From DATFPQ01 sp035264765 (GTDB lineage: Bacteria > Actinomycetota > Actinomycetes > Actinomycetales > Angustibacteraceae): a stretch of DNA of 33,367 nucleotides. The notes below the pieces were generated by a model. It was not told the origin of the DNA. It did no database searches and saw nothing but the letters and a program-made list of their open reading frames with translations. This document shows positions 30,570 through 33,367 of this stretch, in pieces (within the stretch, counting starts at the first letter, position 1; every line of letters begins with the position of its first letter). Where the stretch lies: contig DATFPQ010000218.1 of assembly GCA_035264765.1 (NCBI GenBank), positions 1 to 33,367 on the forward strand. The letters run 5' to 3'. The translations under genes and the position numbers were made by a program.

Positions 30570-31819
30570 CGCACGACCTCCGTCGATCGGGGCAGGACGC
30601 AGGCGCGGTCGAGCTGGCGCAGCCTGCGGGCCTGCACGTGGACGTCGAAGCTGGTCTCCACCAGCGAGCGGGCGGTGCGGGAGAGCCGGCTGCCCAGCGG
30701 CCGGTCGGTGACCAGCCGTTCGATCGCCGCGGCGAGCGCCACGGCGTCGTGCTGGGGCACGAGCAGGCCGGTCTCCTCGTGCCGGACGACCTCGGGGATC
30801 CCGGTGACGTCGGTCGAGATGGACGGCGCACCGGCAGCCATGGCCTCCAGCAGCACGGTCGGCAGGCCGTCCCGGTTGCCGTCCGGGCCGACGACGCAGG
30901 GCGCCGCGAACACCGCCGCGCGGGCGAGCAGGCCGCGCACCTCGGTCTGCGGCAGGGGGCCGGGCAGGTCGACGACGGAGGCGAGGCCGAGCCGGTCGCG
31001 CTGGGCGCGCAGCTCGCCGGCCAGGGCGCCGTCGCCGGCGATGACGGCGCGGACCTCGGGGTTGCGCTCGTGCACCAGCGCCATGGCGTCCAGCAGGACG
31101 TCGAAGCCCTTCTTCTCGACCAGCCGGCCGACGGCCACGACGAGCGGCGCGCGGTCGGCCGGGTCGCTCCAGGCCGCGTGGGTGAGGTCGAGGCCGTTGT
31201 AGACCCGGTGGACGCGGTCGGCGTCCGGGCCGTAGGTCTCGCGCAGGTGGTCCAGGTTGTAGTCGCTCACGGTCACGACGTGGTGCGCCCCGGAGAGCTT
31301 GCGGCGCAGGTCCTGCGGGTCCACGGACTCGTGGTAGATGTCCTTGGCGTGCGCCGTGAAGGAGTACGGCACGCCGCTCAGCAGACTCGCCAGCCGGGCC
31401 ACCGTGGTGGCCACCGACGCGAAGTGCGCGTGCAGGTGGCCGATCCCACGCTGGCGGACCAGCTCGGCTAGGCGCACGGCCTGGACGGCGTCAACGGCCT
31501 CGGCCTGGAGCAGCTCGTCGAGGTGCGCGGTCACCGCCTGCCGGGTCGAGCGGGCCTCGCGCAGGGTGCGCCAGGCCTCGGACGCCGATCCGCTCGACGG
31601 CAGGTAGGTGACCGGCGCGCGCAGCTGGGCCAGGGCGGCGTGGAACCGCCCGTCGACCGGCTGCCGCAGGGAGATGACCTCCAGCCGCTCGCCGGCTGCC
31701 TCGCGGGCCAGCAGCTCACCGAGGATGAAGGTCTCGGAGAACCTCGGGTACATCTTCAGGACGTAGGCCGTGACCGGCTCGGGCTGGTCGGGGAACGGGA
31801 CGGGCTCAAGAGACGGCAC
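30566..31819 (-). CDS. Glycosyltransferase, GT4 type (WcaL-like)
   Basis: 417 aa from the GTG at 31819, chosen because AAGGAG lies 5 nt upstream; it overlaps the end of the upstream glycosyltransferase by 14 bp. Seen: TAYVLKMYPRFSETFILGEL near the N-terminus, as in colanic-acid and exopolysaccharide transferases, HLHAHFASVATTVARLAS, FTAHAKDIYH, VYNGLDL, the donor-domain start VVAVGRLVEKKGFDVLLDA, and the sugar-nucleotide segment GLPTVLLEAMAAGAPSISTDVTG. The EX7E-type motif is intact, so it should be active. Its product may be the acceptor for one of the neighbours. Confidence 0.9.
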   Translation of the reverse strand: MPSLEPVPFPDQPEPVTAYVLKMYPRFSETFILGELLAREAAGERLEVISLRQPVDGRFHAALAQLRAPVTYLPSSGSASEAWRTLREARSTRQAVTAHLDELLQAEAVDAVQAVRLAELVRQRGIGHLHAHFASVATTVARLASLLSGVPYSFTAHAKDIYHESVDPQDLRRKLSGAHHVVTVSDYNLDHLRETYGPDADRVHRVYNGLDLTHAAWSDPADRAPLVVAVGRLVEKKGFDVLLDAMALVHERNPEVRAVIAGDGALAGELRAQRDRLGLASVVDLPGPLPQTEVRGLLARAAVFAAPCVVGPDGNRDGLPTVLLEAMAAGAPSISTDVTGIPEVVRHEETGLLVPQHDAVALAAAIERLVTDRPLGSRLSRTARSLVETSFDVHVQARRLRQLDRACVLPRSTEVVR

Positions 31820-32984
31820 GGTGGCTCCTTCGGACGGCGCCCGCCAGGAGGCGGCGGGCGTTCTGCTGGACACGGTCGAGACCGCGAAGGTCGATGCCGG
31901 CGGGCCGGGCGTGGACCCGGTGGACGGCGCCGCGCAGCCAGTCGCCGACGGCCTGCGCGGTGGCCTGCTGGGGCTCGAGGACGTCGACGGCGCCGAGCCG
32001 GGCGAGGGCCTGGGCCCGCACCTGCTGCTCGCGCCGCGGGACGACCCGGGGGACGACGAGGGTCGGCAGGCCGCGGGCCATGGACTCGCAGACCGCGTTG
32101 TAGCCGCCCATCGTGACGACGGCGCTCGCCTGGTCGAGCAGGGCGTCCAGGCCCGGCACCATCCGGTGGACCTCGATCTCCGGCCGCCCGGCGGCGACGA
32201 TCTCGACGAGGGTGTGGTCGGCCTGCGGCATGTCCGGACCAGTGACGACCACGGCGCGGTGCCCGGCGGGCAGCTCGGCCGCGGCCACGGCCGCCGCGAG
32301 CGCCACGCCGTCGCAACCGCCACCGACGGTCCCCACGACGAACGGGCCATCCGGGTGGGGGGCGCGGTTGGCGCGTACCGGGGAGGTCAGGTAGCCGGTG
32401 TGGTGGACCGGCACGGGGAGCGGTCCGTCCACCGTGAGCTGGCTCTCGACGTCGTGGACCTGCGGGTCGCCGTACACCCACACCTCGTCGTACCAGGCCG
32501 CGAGGGCTGCGGAGGAGTCGTCCTCCCGCCACTCGCTGAGGGTTCGATGCGGCTCGTCCAGGATGTCCCGCAGCCCCAGGACGACCCGGGTCCCCCCTCG
32601 GCTGCGCAGCCGCTCCAGGACGCCGTCGAGCTCGTAGCCGACGCCGCGCGGGTGCTTGTCGACGATCAGCAGGTCGGGGTCGAGCTCCAGCAGCGCTGCC
32701 TCGGCCACCCGGCCGCGCAGCCGCAGCAGGTCGTCCGCGGCGAGCTCGAGGTGGCGAGCCCGGTAACGGCCGGCCGGGTCCTTGGCGAGCGCCGGGAGGC
32801 CGAGGACCTCACAGCCGGCCGGGCGGGGCAGGACGGATGCGGACGGGGTGCCCGTCAGCAGCAGGATGTCGGCGCCCAGCGGTGCCAGCGCGGAGGCGAT
32901 GGCCAGGTTGCGGCGCACGTGGCCGAGACCGACGGCGTCGTGCGAGTACAACGCGATCCGTAGCCGGTGTGGCGAGATGTTCAT
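31806..32984 (-). CDS. MurG-like (GT28-type) glycosyltransferase
   Basis: 392 aa, GT-B fold, first gene of the six-gene minus-strand block. Seen: the N-terminal glycine motif SHDAVGLGHVRRNLAIASAL (about 14-33), typical of MurG and related transferases, LIVDKHPRG, VGTVGGGCDG at the domain border, and the C-terminal donor-binding VTMGGYNAVCESMARGLPTLVVPR followed by REQQVRAQALA. It lacks the length and detailed motifs of MurG itself, and no cell-wall cluster is nearby, so a different acceptor is likely. Upstream lie three tandem 11-bp repeats and a small palindrome that may control the whole block. Confidence 0.88.
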   Translation of the reverse strand: MNISPHRLRIALYSHDAVGLGHVRRNLAIASALAPLGADILLLTGTPSASVLPRPAGCEVLGLPALAKDPAGRYRARHLELAADDLLRLRGRVAEAALLELDPDLLIVDKHPRGVGYELDGVLERLRSRGGTRVVLGLRDILDEPHRTLSEWREDDSSAALAAWYDEVWVYGDPQVHDVESQLTVDGPLPVPVHHTGYLTSPVRANRAPHPDGPFVVGTVGGGCDGVALAAAVAAAELPAGHRAVVVTGPDMPQADHTLVEIVAAGRPEIEVHRMVPGLDALLDQASAVVTMGGYNAVCESMARGLPTLVVPRVVPRREQQVRAQALARLGAVDVLEPQQATAQAVGDWLRGAVHRVHARPAGIDLRGLDRVQQNARRLLAGAVRRSHRAVS

Positions 32985-33004
32985 GGCCTTCGTCGCCCCC
33001 TCGT

Positions 33005-33021
33005 GTGGTGTGGAGCACCAC
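33005..33021. promoter_or_regulatory. Small palindrome upstream of the glycosyltransferase block
   Basis: GTGGTG (33005-33010) and CACCAC (33016-33021) are perfect arms 5 bp apart, about 20 bp before the first ATG of the block. It could be an operator or a leader hairpin. Confidence 0.3.
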
Positions 33022-33031
33022 GCTCACGCCG

Positions 33032-33064
33032 GCACCGCTAACGGGGTGCTAAGCGCTCCTCAAC
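33032..33064 (-). promoter_or_regulatory. Three tandem 11-bp repeats upstream of the glycosyltransferase block
   Basis: On the minus strand, in transcription order, GTTGAGGAGCG (33064-33054), CTTAGCACCCC (33053-33043) and GTTAGCGGTGC (33042-33032) abut with an exact 11-bp period. The TTAGC core matches the direct repeats at 24098-24119. The pattern suits an OmpR/PhoB-type regulator, but no good -10 follows. Confidence 0.4.
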
Positions 33065-33233
33065 GCTCGCGAGGACGTGGGATGGACGACCGGTGAACGC
33101 CGCCAGGCATCACGTGCTCACCAGCGGCGCCGTTGCTCATGGGGGACGCCGCTTTCCGGGGCATTCGGCGTCGTTAGCGGCGTTGCTCGTGTGTACGCCG
33201 GTGTGTTGGGCAGCCGTGTTTTGCGCAGACGTT

Positions 33234-33367
33234 GGCTCAGGGGGGACGGCGGTGCGCTGGGGTAGCCGTGGTGGCTCAGCGGGGCTGGTGTGGCTCAGTG
33301 GGGACAGCGGTGCGCTGGTGCGCGGGCGCGGCTCAGCGCGGGACGGCGGTGCGCTCGCGCAGCGCCA
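33234..33367. repeat. Tandem repeats at the right edge
   Basis: GGCTCAG recurs at 33234, 33273, 33292 and 33330 (steps 39, 19 and 38). In three of the four cases it is followed by GGGGAC(G/A)GCGGTGCGCT or a close variant. The array runs to the edge and may continue beyond it. Confidence 0.75.

Larger units (their letters stand above)
32985..33367. other. Gene-free right end
   Basis: 383 bp without a credible gene. Besides the palindrome, the 11-bp repeats and the GGCTCAG array, it has a hairpin GACGCCG (33145-33151) / CGGCGTC (33166-33172) and an imperfect repeat around CGTTGCTC (33131 and 33181). A 62-codon open frame (33077-33265) crosses the repeats and shows no protein-like features. Confidence 0.7.

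Noticed and set aside
29395..30831. An ABC transporter frame extended to 1085 residues
   Set aside because: The extension lies over the GT4 gene in another frame. The ATG at 29394 has GGAGG and an ATGA overlap.
29451..31202. A 583-codon plus-strand open frame across two glycosyltransferase genes
   Set aside because: It crosses two well-supported genes on the other strand and shows no domain or start signal.
33077..33265. A 62-codon plus-strand gene near the right edge
   Set aside because: It crosses repeats and has neither a ribosome-binding site nor protein-like features.

Overview
The window is about 33.4 kb of very GC-rich DNA with actinobacterial gene content and order: uvrA - Rieske - uvrC - rapZ - yvcK - whiA, then gap - pgk - tpiA - secG - rbpA, then an oppositely oriented pentose-phosphate operon tkt - tal - pgi - zwf - opcA - pgl, and ctaB. 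WhiA, RbpA and OpcA are actinobacterial hallmark proteins. Many starts are GTG, third codon positions are almost all G or C, and several genes look leaderless. I cannot fix the genus. No tRNA, rRNA, insertion sequence, integrase or CRISPR array was seen, so this is chromosomal core DNA that passes into a less familiar block on the right.

Layout. Positions 2-6662 (+) hold the uvrA 3' end, a Tat-exported Rieske protein, uvrC, rapZ, yvcK and whiA. A PAP2 phosphatase gene (-) overlaps the end of whiA and diverges from the lower-glycolysis operon 7567-10609 (gap, pgk, tpiA), which is followed by secG and rbpA. A repeat-filled 302-bp convergent gap (11336-11637) separates rbpA from the pentose-phosphate operon, read leftwards from 20830 to 11638. 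ctaB diverges from tkt and ends inside the tail of a two-component system (sensor 21989-23350, regulator 23354-24049, both -). A secreted or membrane-anchored Lys/Ser/Ala-rich protein (24139-25029, +) diverges from the regulator gene. From 32984 down to 25216 six minus-strand genes overlap without a free base: a MurG-like glycosyltransferase, two GT4-type glycosyltransferases, an ABC exporter half-transporter and two kinase-fold phosphotransferases. The last 383 bp contain only repeats and regulatory-looking sequence.

How it works together. The left part combines nucleotide-excision repair, cell-envelope and division control (RapZ/YvcK/WhiA) and central carbon metabolism. A CRP/GlxR-type palindrome and a perfect 25-bp inverted repeat precede gap. 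The pentose-phosphate genes are joined by GTGA start/stop overlaps, and this chain includes an unannotated 70-codon frame of 18-bp repeats that fits exactly between opcA and pgl.

Most notable: (1) the 70-aa hexapeptide-repeat frame at 12423-12635; (2) the six-gene glycosyltransferase/ABC/phosphotransferase block, a plausible uncharacterised glycoconjugate assembly and export system; (3) a 53-bp palindromic element present once in each of the two non-overlapping tail-to-tail gaps of the window; (4) 11-bp direct repeats in front of the secreted-protein gene, with similar 11-mers in front of the glycosyltransferase block, suggesting a regulon of the local response regulator; (5) histone-H1-like Lys/Ala tails on UvrA and OpcA and an Asp/Arg-rich insert in UvrC.
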